A DNA stretch of 64,000 bases from Methanobrevibacter cuticularis. Lineage in GTDB: Archaea; Methanobacteriota; Methanobacteria; Methanobacteriales; Methanobacteriaceae. Each line of letters begins with the position of its first letter. The stretch's first letter is position 1. The notes below the pieces were generated by a model. The model did not search any database. It had not been told where the DNA came from and was given only the letters and a program-made list of their open reading frames with translations. Of the stretch, positions 36,514 through 45,002 are shown in pieces. The stretch is taken from contig NZ_LWMW01000098.1 in the NCBI RefSeq assembly GCF_001639285.1, positions 36,535 to 100,534 on the forward strand. Direction: 5' to 3'. The position numbers and the translations under genes are program-made.

Positions 36514-36915
36514 ATGAATGTTCTAATCTCAATTAAACCAAAATATGTTGAAAAAATAATTTCAAAAGAAAAAACCTATGAATTCCGAAGAAATATTTTC
36601 AAAAAAGAAGTCGAAAAAATAGTAATTTATTCCACTTCACCTGAAAAAAAAATAATAGGTTGCTTTAAATCAAATAAAATAATTAAAGATTGCCCTAAAA
36701 ATTTATGGAATAATTTTTCTGAAGAAGCAGGTATAAATGAAGAAGATTTTTTTGATTATTTCGAAAATAAAGAAGAGGGATTTGCATTAAAAATAGACGA
36801 ACTTGAAATCTTTGGAAATCCTATAGAAACTGATAAATTAGAAGATTTCTCTGCACCACAATCATTTAAGTATATGAATGAAAATGATATGACAAATTTA
36901 ATAGAATACATTTAA
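36514..36915 (+). CDS. ASCH-domain protein coupled to the PIN-GNAT gene
   Basis: 133 residues. VLISIKPKYVEKIISKEK and TYEFRRNIF carry the GxKxxExR-like signature of ASCH domains, PUA-related folds that bind RNA. The middle segment IVIYSTSPEKKIIGCFKS is the typical second strand pair. It starts immediately after the stop of the fusion protein (TAAATG), so expression is coupled. It may be the antitoxin, a substrate adaptor or a co-factor for the upstream protein; which is unknown. The end of the gene is 46 bp before a decayed zinc-ribbon gene. Confidence 0.82.
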   Translation: MNVLISIKPKYVEKIISKEKTYEFRRNIFKKEVEKIVIYSTSPEKKIIGCFKSNKIIKDCPKNLWNNFSEEAGINEEDFFDYFENKEEGFALKIDELEIFGNPIETDKLEDFSAPQSFKYMNENDMTNLIEYI

Positions 36916-36961
36916 TCAACAATGAATTGAGAATCTTGAGTAAAAATTTAGAGCTGATAAT

Positions 36962-37116
36962 ATGGTTAGAACTTCATCAGGGGAAGTAAATACTCCATGT
37001 AAAGAGATAAATTGTGAATGTGGATACAGTAATTGTGTTCGTGGCGATTTTATTTGCCTAAATGTGGAGCTAGATATAAAGACACTGGTGATGGTCATAT
37101 GAAAATAGGTATTTAA
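36962..37116 (+). pseudogene. Small zinc-ribbon protein with a one-base frameshift
   Basis: ATG 36962 encodes MVRTSSGEVNTPCKEINCEC, then GYSNCVRGDFIC. The frame then slips by one base near 37,052. The other frame continues PKCGARYKDTGDGHMKIGI to a stop. Joined, this is a 51-residue zinc-ribbon protein with two CxxC-like pairs. The lesion is a missing C in TTTGCC(C)TAAATGTGG. It could be a sequencing error instead of decay. Confidence 0.6.
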
Positions 37117-37232
37117 TTTAATATTTTTAAGAATAATGTTCTGGTTAGAAAAAACTATTTAAGGCTGATTAACAAAGTTAATAATTAATTATTTTTATAA
37201 TAAATTCTCGAATACTTTTTTTATTTTTAATT

Positions 37233-37306
37233 GGGCTTGTGGCTTAGCCTGGAAGAGCGCAGGACTCCTAATTCTGCCGTCGCGGGTTCGAATCCCACCA
37301 AGTCCG
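37233..37306 (+). tRNA. tRNA-Arg (anticodon CCU)
   Basis: 74 nt folding as a cloverleaf. The acceptor stem is GGGCTTG with CAAGTCC, discriminator G. The D arm is GCTT/GAGC, the anticodon stem CAGGA/TTCTG with loop CTCCTAA (anticodon CCT), and the T arm GCGGG-TTCGAAT-CCCAC with one C-A mismatch. CCA is not encoded. It reads AGG codons. A T-rich terminator follows. tRNA genes are common integration sites, and this one lies between the two halves of the DinD-like gene. Confidence 0.95.
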
Positions 37307-37485
37307 TTTTTTAATTAATATTTAAAATTTTAATATTTAAAGAATATTCGCATATTAAAATTATTCGCACATAATCATTATAAACGATGCCTTATTCAGC
37401 CTAAAACTTTTCAATCATTTTTCCATGCCTTTAACCATTGATAACCTGTGGGTATGGTAATTCCTATCTTTTCACAAGCTTCAGA

Positions 37486-38203
37486 TTAGAAGGTAGTCAG
37501 TTGGCTACAAATTGTAGTCAACTGAAAATGCTTTCTTTTGATGGGAAATATTATAAAACTGATGTTGGGAATACAGAACAGATATTAAGAATCATACAAT
37601 CAATTCCATCACCAAATGCAGAACTATTTAAAAGATGGTTAGCTAAAATCGACCATGAAAGACTTGATGAAATAGCTGACCCTGAAAAAGCAATTGATAG
37701 GGCATTAGATACTTATCGATCAAAAGGTTATTCAGAAGCTTGGATTAATCAGAGATTAAAATCTAAAGAAATAAGAAAAGATATGATTGATGAATGGGAT
37801 AGATCTGGTGTTAAACAAGGAATAGAATATGCTATTCTAACTAATGAAATAAGTAATGCTTGTTTTGAAATAGATACAAAAGAACACAAACAAATCAAAT
37901 GTCTTAAAAAAGAAAACCTTAGAGATAATACAGAAAATCGCTTTTGCGATTTTCTTATTACGAAAATCTTCGATTTTCGGTAATATGAGCAATGTTGAAT
38001 TAGTATTGAATATGTTAGCTGAAGTATCCACTACTGAAATATCTAAAACTGAAAATCCCGAAGGATTTGAAGATAGCAAAGATATAGCTAAAAGAGGCGG
38101 AACTATTGCTGGAGATGCTCGTAAAAACTTAGAAAAACAAACACGAAAAAAAGTTGTCACAAGCCAAAATGCTAAAAATCCAAAATTATTAGAGGATACT
38201 TAA
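37486..38203 (+). pseudogene. DinD-like protein, C-terminal part in two frames
   Basis: The homology starts at about EGSQLATNCSQLKMLSFDGK and runs through VGNTEQILRIIQSI, LDEIADPEKAIDRALDTYRS and YSEAWINQRLKSKEIRK, all typical of DinD. After LKKENLRDN an inserted double hairpin (37,930-37,984) adds codons and a TAA. The protein then resumes as MSNVELVLNMLAEVSTTEIS and AKRGGTIAGDARKNLEKQT to 38,203. Residues upstream of 37,486 in this frame are not part of the family. With the N-terminal piece at 34,627 it would make one normal-length DinD-like protein of about 280 residues. Confidence 0.78.
37930..37984. mobile_element. Double-hairpin insertion (REP-like), about 55 bp
   Basis: Contains GAAAATCG-n6-CGATTTTC followed by CGAAAATC-TTC-GATTTTCG, two adjacent perfect hairpins of the same AAAATCG motif. 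It interrupts the DinD-like frame between codons that are adjacent in the family (RDN and MSN), with AAT on both sides as a possible target duplication. No other copy was seen in this window. Confidence 0.6.
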
Positions 38204-38301
38204 TGAAAAATGATAAAAATTAAAATGTTTAGAATTAAAATGAAGATAATCATTCATAAGGCTCTGTCAAAAATTATTGTGATGGTTTCTGATTTTGATT
38301 T

Positions 38302-38790
38302 TTAAGTTGGTTTTCTATTTCTTTCTATCCATCTTTTTTTACCTAATTTTATGGCTCTTTCTAATCCTCTGTCTGTTCTATAGGTTTTTTTCTGGTTATT
38401 GGGTAATGATACATCATTGTAACATTCTAATTGATTATTAGTTGATGGTAAATATTCATTAAACCATGTGATTTACAGCTTTATCAAAAGTTTTATTTAA
38501 TCGGTGAATAAAAGTCGCAACAACTGGAGGTAAGTTCTTTAAATTGTTGTATAGAGTTTTAAATCGTCTTTTAGCTTTTTTAACATTTTTTGTTTGAATA
38601 TGTTAGATATTCTTTCTTTATAGTTTTCAAGTTCTTTTAATTGGCTTTATATTTTATATTTTCTTATTTCGGATTTTAGTTTTTTAATTTTCTTTTCATT
38701 CTTTTTTTGGACTTTTTTAGATCTGAAAGAAGGTAATTTTTCTTTGATATCATCTATTTTCTTGGTATTGGATTTTAAATAATTAATTCA
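38302..38790 (-). pseudogene. Decayed transposase (C-terminal half)
   Basis: The minus strand encodes fragments KKIDDIKEKLPSFRSKKVQ, then ELENYKERISNIFKQK and FNEYLPSTNNQLECYNDVSL, followed by RTDRGLERAIKLGKKRWIER and a stop at 38302. Several stops and frame changes interrupt it. The PSTNNQLE motif and basic tail match the remnant at 5,658. GGCTCTGTCAAAAATTATTG at 38,259 beyond the 3' end may be the terminal inverted repeat of the element. It cannot be active. Confidence 0.75.
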
Positions 38791-38904
38791 TTAATTAACC
38801 CAATATAAATATTTTTTTGAGATGATAGTCTTTCATTATTCTTTGAAATATTAATGTAATTTAATCGATTTTTAAAATTTTGATTTTATAAATTATGACC
38901 CATC

Positions 38905-38975
38905 TTCTTAAACATGAGATCATCTGAAAATGTATTTTTTGTTTATGTAAGGTTTTGCGTCTTTTGTTATTAAGT
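38905..38975 (+). promoter_or_regulatory. Partial adhesin upstream block, copy D
   Basis: Matches the second half of blocks A and B (GAAAATGTATTTTTTGTTTA, GGTTTTGCG, CTTTTGTTATTAAGTTAA). It ends about 58 bp before the ProC-like gene and may now act as, or lie near, its promoter. Confidence 0.4.
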
Positions 38976-39032
38976 TAATTTGACATGACAAAATACGATA
39001 ATATATAAGATAAAAACACATATAAAAAATAT

Positions 39033-39983
39033 ATGAGTAAAATAGGATTCATTGGTTATGGAAACATGGGACAAATGGTAATAAATAACATATTATCATT
39101 AAAGCTATTAAAAGAAGAGGAAATTATACTTTCAAATAGAACAATGAGTAAATTAGATAATTTAAAAGAGAAATATCCTTTGCTTGAAGTAACATCAGAT
39201 AATAGCTATTTAGCTAAAAAATGTAATAAAATATTTATTTTTGTGGAAACTCCTGAATTCAAAACATTATTAGAAGAAATAGCTACTTCTTTAAATGAAA
39301 ATAGCCATATAATTCATGTTTGTGCTGGATTAACTTTTGAAAATATATCTAATATTTTTCATGGGAAAGTTTCTCAAGTGATTCCAACAATTATTTCTAC
39401 ATATAATGAAATAGCTATTTCCAATCAAAAATATAGTTCTAATAACAATCAAAAAGGAATCTCATTAATTTTGCATAATTCAAAATTAGATTTAAATGAT
39501 AAAAACTTCGTAGAATCACTATTTAATAAATTTAGTTACATTAAAATTCTTGATACTGATAGAAACAATAAGAACAACACTATTTCAAGAAATGGTGAAA
39601 AAAATGACGAATACAAGGATATCGGGTCTGATAAAAATAATGATACCAAAATAGCTACTATTTTAACAAGCTGCGGTCCTGCATTTCTATCGCTTGTGAT
39701 AAGAAAAATAGCTATTACTGCATGTAAAAATACTTCATTGTCTTATCTAGAGTTAGAAAATATGCTTATTAAAACTATGTTAGGAACTTCAATTCAACTA
39801 AATGATAAAAATTTAGATATTGATGAAATACTAACTAAAACAACTACAAAAAAAGGAATAACTGAGAATGGTTTGAAATATTTAGACAATGAAGTTGAAA
39901 AAATAGTTAGTGAATTATTCAGCCAACTACTTTTAAAATATGAGGAAGTTGAGAATAATTTAAACAAAGAATATTGTAATTAA
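39033..39983 (+). CDS. Pyrroline-5-carboxylate reductase-like protein
   Basis: 316 residues. The NAD(P)-binding start IGFIGYGNMGQMVINNIL (residues 3-20) and IILSNRTMSKLDNLK are typical of ProC. The dimerisation domain is recognisable from TSCGPAFLSLVIRKIA (usual form SGSGPAY) and LIKTMLGTSIQL. The usual T-S-P-G-G-T motif is altered to TTKKGITENG. An Asn/Lys-rich insertion of about 30 residues (about 175-205) precedes the C-terminal domain. True ProC activity is therefore uncertain; a related imine reductase is possible. The ATG lacks a strong ribosome site. Confidence 0.75.
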   Translation: MSKIGFIGYGNMGQMVINNILSLKLLKEEEIILSNRTMSKLDNLKEKYPLLEVTSDNSYLAKKCNKIFIFVETPEFKTLLEEIATSLNENSHIIHVCAGLTFENISNIFHGKVSQVIPTIISTYNEIAISNQKYSSNNNQKGISLILHNSKLDLNDKNFVESLFNKFSYIKILDTDRNNKNNTISRNGEKNDEYKDIGSDKNNDTKIATILTSCGPAFLSLVIRKIAITACKNTSLSYLELENMLIKTMLGTSIQLNDKNLDIDEILTKTTTKKGITENGLKYLDNEVEKIVSELFSQLLLKYEEVENNLNKEYCN

Positions 39984-40039
39984 TGATACTCAATTTTTAA
40001 GCTATTAAATGTTAACTATGATCTTTAAAAATCAACCGA

Positions 40040-40185
40040 CATAGTATTGGAAAAAACTTTTTAAAATTATAAAAAAGATACTAGTGGGTTTTAATATCTA
40101 AAATTAGCTATTTAATGAATTAATATAATTACAAAATCAATATCTAGCTATAAATTTCAATTTGAAAAGTTTTATCCATTTATAT
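40040..40185. mobile_element. MITE-like element, TATAGT-GACA family, degenerate copy
   Basis: Left CATAGTATTGGAAAAAACTT; the right end in reverse is CATATAAATGGATAAAACTT, followed by TTCAAATTG. Similar to the ends at 25,951 and 44,569 but more decayed. It lies in the 586-bp spacer before adhesin 3, which also contains a TA dinucleotide run near 40,430-40,455 and no gene. Confidence 0.45.
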
Positions 40186-40569
40186 GTTCATATTTTATTT
40201 ACTTTATTTATATGGATTTATCATTTATAAAAGTTATATGTTTATGTATTTTTAATTATGGTGTATTATAAAGGTTTTTAGCTATTTATATGCATTTTAA
40301 AAACATTTTAAATGGATTTTATATTTTTACAATACTTTCAAAAATTTATTATATTATTATTATTATTTTATTTTTTTCAGGTTTTTACTTTTTTTAAGTT
40401 CTTTTCATTGTTTTTTATTTACTTATTTATGATATATATATATATATATATATATTATTTTTCAATAAAGTTTATATGTGGTATAGAATATAATTATTAT
40501 CGGTTAATAAGTAGTGATTATTCTCTACTTATTCTAACTGATTTTTATAATAATACAATGTAAAAGGAG

Positions 40570-43500
40570 GTGAAAAAAATAAAAAACTATAAAAAAGTAA
40601 TACTAAAAACGAGTATACTAATAGCTACTATTTTACTATTAGTTATTAGCTTAAACTCCAGCTTTGCAGCTATTATAAATGTTAATCCAGCAAATGTTGG
40701 AGGAATCCGACAAGGACTAAACAGTGCAATAGATAATCAAAATACCATAAATTTAGCTACTGGAACCTACAGAGGAACTAATAATACAAACTTAACTATT
40801 ACCAAAAACGTGACAATACAAGGAAATGGACCTGCTGCTAATGTAATAATTGATGCACAAGGACTAAGACGAATATTCAACATGAGCAATAATGTGAATG
40901 TGATGTTTATAAACATAACATTCAGAAATGGAAGGGATTCAATTGGTGGGGCAATATATAATAACTACACTAGAACAACGATGACTTTCATCAATTGCAC
41001 ATTCATAAACAACACTGCAACTAGTGGCACTGGTGCTGGTGCTATCTACAATGCTGGTGGTAATTTGAATGTTAGTGGTTCTAATTTCACTAACAATACT
41101 GCAAGTGTTGCTGCTGGTATCTTAAATAATGCTGTTGCTAATTTGAGTGTTAGTGGTTCTATTTTCACTAACAACAGAGCAACTGTTGGTAGTGGTGCTG
41201 GTATCTGGTATATGGGTATTAATTTAAGTGTTATTGATTCTATTTTCATTAACAACAGTGCAAATGTTGGTGGTGCCATAGCCATTCATGGGAGTAATAA
41301 TGTGGGTGTTAGTGGTTCTATTTTCATCAACAACACTGTAAATACTGATGGTGGTGCTATCTACAGTAATGTTGCTGGTGCTAATTTGAGTATTGGTGAT
41401 TCTAATTTCATCAACAACACTGCAAATCGTGATGGTGGTGCTATCTACAATGGTGGCTTTAATATGAATGTTACTGGTTCTAATTTCATTAACAACAGTG
41501 CTGTTTATGGTGGTGCTATATACAATAATGTTTATGGTGTTAATATGAGTGTTACTGACTCTAATTTCACTAACAACACAGCAAATAACCGTAGTGGTGC
41601 TATATACAATAATGGTGCTAATTCGAGTGTTAGTGGTTCTACTTTCATTAACAACACTGCAAATACTGGTGGTGCTATTTTTAATATTGGTGTTAATTTG
41701 AGTGTTAGTGGTTCTAATTTCATTAACAACACTGCACTTACTTATGGTGGTGCTATCTACAGTAATGGTGTTAATTTGAGTGTTAGTGGTTCTAATTTCA
41801 CTAACAACACAGCAAATAACCGTGGTGGTGCTATCTACAATACTGGTGTTAATTTGAGTGTTAGTGGTTCTAATTTCACTAACAACACTGCATTTATTTC
41901 TGGTGGTGCTCTCATCAATTCTGGTGATAATATGGGAGTTAGTGGTTCTACTTTCATTAACAATACTGCAACTACTGGTAATGGTGGTGCTGTCGTCAAT
42001 GATAATGGTGATAATATGAGAGTTAGTGGTTCTAATTTCATTAACAATACTGCAGTTGTTGCTTCTGGTGGTGCTATTTCCATTTCTGCTAGTGGTAATA
42101 GTGTTATTAATTCGACTATTAGTGGTTCTACTTTCATTAACAACACTGCAAATACTGGTGGTGCTATCTCCAATGGTAATAATTGTTTTAATATGAATGT
42201 TAGTGGTTCTAATTTCATTAACAATAGTGCTGTTTATGGTGGTGGTGTTTCTACTCGTAGTGATAATAGTGTGATTATGGATTCTAATTTTACTGGTAAT
42301 AGTCATGCTGTTGGTTTAGCTACTACTAATTTCACATTATCTAGTAATCGTATTTTTAATAATACTGTTGGTATTCAGTTTATTTTAACAAATTTGAATT
42401 ATACAATTGTTGGCTTAAACAATACTAATAATATTACTGATAATTTATACGCAGTTGATATAAGTGGTAGTAATAGTAATTATACAGTGATAGCTAGCTT
42501 TGGTTATAATAATAATGGTGGATTCATATTCGCTAATGGTGCTAATGGTAATCGTTTAACTGGTAATTTCACTGGCTATAATAGGTCCGATGATAGTGGT
42601 GTTGCTGTAATGTTTAATGATACTTCAAGTAATAATTGGCTTTATAATTCCACTATCCGTGGTAATGATTTCGGTATTATCTTTAATGGCACTAATAATA
42701 CTTTAAATGGCTCTACCATACTCAACAACCTAAAAGGAGGAATAATTGTCTATAATGTAACTGGTAATAGTATAAATTACAACCGTATTTACGATAATAA
42801 TGGTACTGGTTTCGATATGGTAAACTTTGGAAATGATACTAATGCTGATTTGAATTGGTGGGGGAAAAACAATATAACTGGTATTGTTTCTGGTATTAAT
42901 ACCAGTAATCATTATATTTTGAATATTACTAACATTAGTAGTTTGGATAATGTTAATATTGGTGATAGTGCTAGTTTTTATCTGTTAGTATTGAATACTA
43001 CTTTTGATAATATTGGTGTTGAGAATTTACCTTATTTTGTCATTAATGGTACTTTTAATGGTGCACCTTATAATTCTAGCCGTGACGATTTATTCATTTA
43101 TAATTTCACTATTCTATCTGAAGGAATTCAGACTGTAACTGCTTCTTTAGATGAACAAGATGTGAATATGACTTTTTTTGAGGCAATGAATTCTACTAAC
43201 TCAACTATTGTTGTTATTCCTAATCCTGCTCAAATTGGTGAAAATGTCACTATTAGTGGTCATTTAGATAATCATACTGGGATAGGTAGTGTTAATGTTA
43301 CTGTTGATGGTACAATATTTTTAAATGTGCCTGTTAATAGTACTACTGGTGGTTGGAGTTTGAATTATACTACTAATCGTACTGGTAATTTAACTGTAGT
43401 TGTTAGTTTTGTTGGTAATGAAAATTACACTAGTTTTACTAATTCTACTAATTTTATAGTAGCTAAGAATGGTACTAATTCAACTATTGTTGTTATTCCT

Positions 43501-44451
43501 AATCCTGCTCAAATTGGTGAAAATGTCACTATTAGTGGTTATTTAGCTAATTTTACTGGAATAGCTAGTGTTGATGTTATTGTTGATGGTACACTCTTTA
43601 ATGTATTTGTTGATGGTTTTGGTTATTGGGAGTTAAATTATACTACTAACTATACAGGCACTTTCAATACAGTTGTTAACTTTGCGGGTAATGAAAATTA
43701 CACAAGCTTTACTAATACTACTAGCTTTAATGTTAGAAAATTAGCTGTTAATTCAACTGTAAATATTCCTGAAATTGCTAAAATGGGTAAAACCATAACA
43801 ATCGATGGTGTGCTTGTTGATGAGAATGGTAATCCAGTAGCTAATGCCCCAATTACTGTTACAGTTGATGGTAAGGTTTATCCTTTGATCACTGATTCTA
43901 ATGGTCGATGGAGCCTTACTTACAAACCAACACACACAGGAAATGTTACTATTATGGTTGAATATGCAGGAAACGATAAATACTTTAGTTATACAAATAC
44001 TACAACTTTTAATGTTGTAAAAGGTGAAGCTATTGTTGATGTGAATGTAGTTAAAAATTCTGATGGATCTGTTGATGTGATTGTTACAGTAACGGATGTT
44101 GATGATGATCCAATACCAGATTATGAAGTTAATGTTGATTTGGATGGTAAACACATTGTAAATATCGTTACTGGTGATGATGGTATTGGAAAAATCCATA
44201 TATCAAGTACTAAACTTAATGATGGTCGTCATGTGATTATAGTTACCTCTAATGATGTAAATTACAGTTTTAATCCAGTTTCAGTTGAATTTGAAATTCA
44301 AAACAACAAAAATGATACTAATAATACTAATAAAACAAGTGATAATCCAGTAGCTAATGCTACTATGAAAAATACAGGAATGCCCGTAATAACTATCTTA
44401 TTAGTCGTGTTAACCATATTTGGAATAGCTATTAGAAGAAAACAAGATTAA
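40570..44451 (+). CDS. Adhesin-like surface protein 3 with C-terminal anchor
   Basis: 1293 residues. Signal peptide about 10-35. From about 95 to 620 it consists of some twenty polymorphic beta-helix units (SGSNFINNTA plus GGAIYN variants) encoded by near-identical DNA. Two very similar Ig-like domains follow, each starting IPNPAQIGENVTISG (about 880 and 975), then a third and a fourth related domain (to about 1240). A C-terminal helix PVITILLVVLTIFGIAI followed by RRKQD anchors it in the membrane. GTG 40570 overlaps the ribosome site AAAGGAGG. An ATA at 40579 has the right spacing, so initiation is unusual. It probably mediates adhesion in the host gut or rumen. Confidence 0.87.
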   Translation: MKKIKNYKKVILKTSILIATILLLVISLNSSFAAIINVNPANVGGIRQGLNSAIDNQNTINLATGTYRGTNNTNLTITKNVTIQGNGPAANVIIDAQGLRRIFNMSNNVNVMFINITFRNGRDSIGGAIYNNYTRTTMTFINCTFINNTATSGTGAGAIYNAGGNLNVSGSNFTNNTASVAAGILNNAVANLSVSGSIFTNNRATVGSGAGIWYMGINLSVIDSIFINNSANVGGAIAIHGSNNVGVSGSIFINNTVNTDGGAIYSNVAGANLSIGDSNFINNTANRDGGAIYNGGFNMNVTGSNFINNSAVYGGAIYNNVYGVNMSVTDSNFTNNTANNRSGAIYNNGANSSVSGSTFINNTANTGGAIFNIGVNLSVSGSNFINNTALTYGGAIYSNGVNLSVSGSNFTNNTANNRGGAIYNTGVNLSVSGSNFTNNTAFISGGALINSGDNMGVSGSTFINNTATTGNGGAVVNDNGDNMRVSGSNFINNTAVVASGGAISISASGNSVINSTISGSTFINNTANTGGAISNGNNCFNMNVSGSNFINNSAVYGGGVSTRSDNSVIMDSNFTGNSHAVGLATTNFTLSSNRIFNNTVGIQFILTNLNYTIVGLNNTNNITDNLYAVDISGSNSNYTVIASFGYNNNGGFIFANGANGNRLTGNFTGYNRSDDSGVAVMFNDTSSNNWLYNSTIRGNDFGIIFNGTNNTLNGSTILNNLKGGIIVYNVTGNSINYNRIYDNNGTGFDMVNFGNDTNADLNWWGKNNITGIVSGINTSNHYILNITNISSLDNVNIGDSASFYLLVLNTTFDNIGVENLPYFVINGTFNGAPYNSSRDDLFIYNFTILSEGIQTVTASLDEQDVNMTFFEAMNSTNSTIVVIPNPAQIGENVTISGHLDNHTGIGSVNVTVDGTIFLNVPVNSTTGGWSLNYTTNRTGNLTVVVSFVGNENYTSFTNSTNFIVAKNGTNSTIVVIPNPAQIGENVTISGYLANFTGIASVDVIVDGTLFNVFVDGFGYWELNYTTNYTGTFNTVVNFAGNENYTSFTNTTSFNVRKLAVNSTVNIPEIAKMGKTITIDGVLVDENGNPVANAPITVTVDGKVYPLITDSNGRWSLTYKPTHTGNVTIMVEYAGNDKYFSYTNTTTFNVVKGEAIVDVNVVKNSDGSVDVIVTVTDVDDDPIPDYEVNVDLDGKHIVNIVTGDDGIGKIHISSTKLNDGRHVIIVTSNDVNYSFNPVSVEFEIQNNKNDTNNTNKTSDNPVANATMKNTGMPVITILLVVLTIFGIAIRRKQD

Positions 44452-44568
44452 ACATTTTTTAGAAGGAATTATTTATTTTCTCCTCTATTTTTTTTATTAT
44501 ATGTAAAATTTTTTTATTTTATCCATTATAAATTTGAAAAATTTCTGATTTTTATTGTTTGTACATAT

Positions 44569-44715
44569 CTATAGTACTAGACAAAGCTTTTCAAATTGAA
44601 TTACATTTTAAAGTTAGTTTTCATGGTTGGTTATCCATTAAACAGCTAATTTTAAAAACATTTAGAATTAATAATCTTTTTTTTATCATTTTGAAATCAA
44701 ATGTCGATTACTATA
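44569..44715. mobile_element. MITE-like element, TATAGT-GACA family, copy 3
   Basis: Left end TCTATAGTACTAGACAAAGC; the right end in reverse is TATTATAGTAATCGACATTT (shared TATAGTnnTnGACA). The right end shares AATCAAATGTC with the element at 25,951. Noncoding, about 147 bp. Confidence 0.55.
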
Positions 44716-44870
44716 ATAAAAATAATGATAAAATTAAAATAAGAGATAATAATAATGATAAAACTAAAAGAAGAGATAACAATAAGGATAAGATTAAAAA
44801 AAGAGATAATAATAAGGATAAAACTAAAATAATCAATAAAGACCATAAAGGAATAAAAAAATAAATATTA
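44716..44870 (+). repeat. Low-complexity tandem repeat
   Basis: About four units of a 30-36 bp A-rich sequence (AAAATAAGAGATAATAATAA type). It happens to read as Lys/Asp/Asn-rich codons but has no start signal. The rest of the spacer to 45,002 is empty. Confidence 0.6.
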
Positions 44871-45002
44871 ACAAGAATAAAATAAAAATAAGAAATTAAA
44901 ACAGAATAAAAAGTAAAATATGGGTATTAATATTTATAGAGCTAAAACTAAAACTTTTTCTATAAAAAAAACAATAAAGGGAGAGAAATTTCAATGTTTT
45001 CC

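Noticed and set aside
37930..37984. Hairpins considered as a transcription terminator
   Set aside because: They lie inside a family-conserved stretch with coding sequence resuming directly after them, and lack a T run, so an insertion fits better.
40312..40563. 83-codon Phe/Tyr/Ile-rich frame upstream of adhesin 3
   Set aside because: Low-complexity T-rich DNA including a TA run; no ribosome site and no homology. More likely the adhesin promoter region.
41224..42306. Long minus-strand open frame of 360 codons opposite adhesin 3
   Set aside because: It is the mirror of the repeated adhesin DNA: Thr/Ile/Ser-rich, made of the same repeat units, with no ribosome site. The plus-strand gene has a signal peptide, domains and an anchor.
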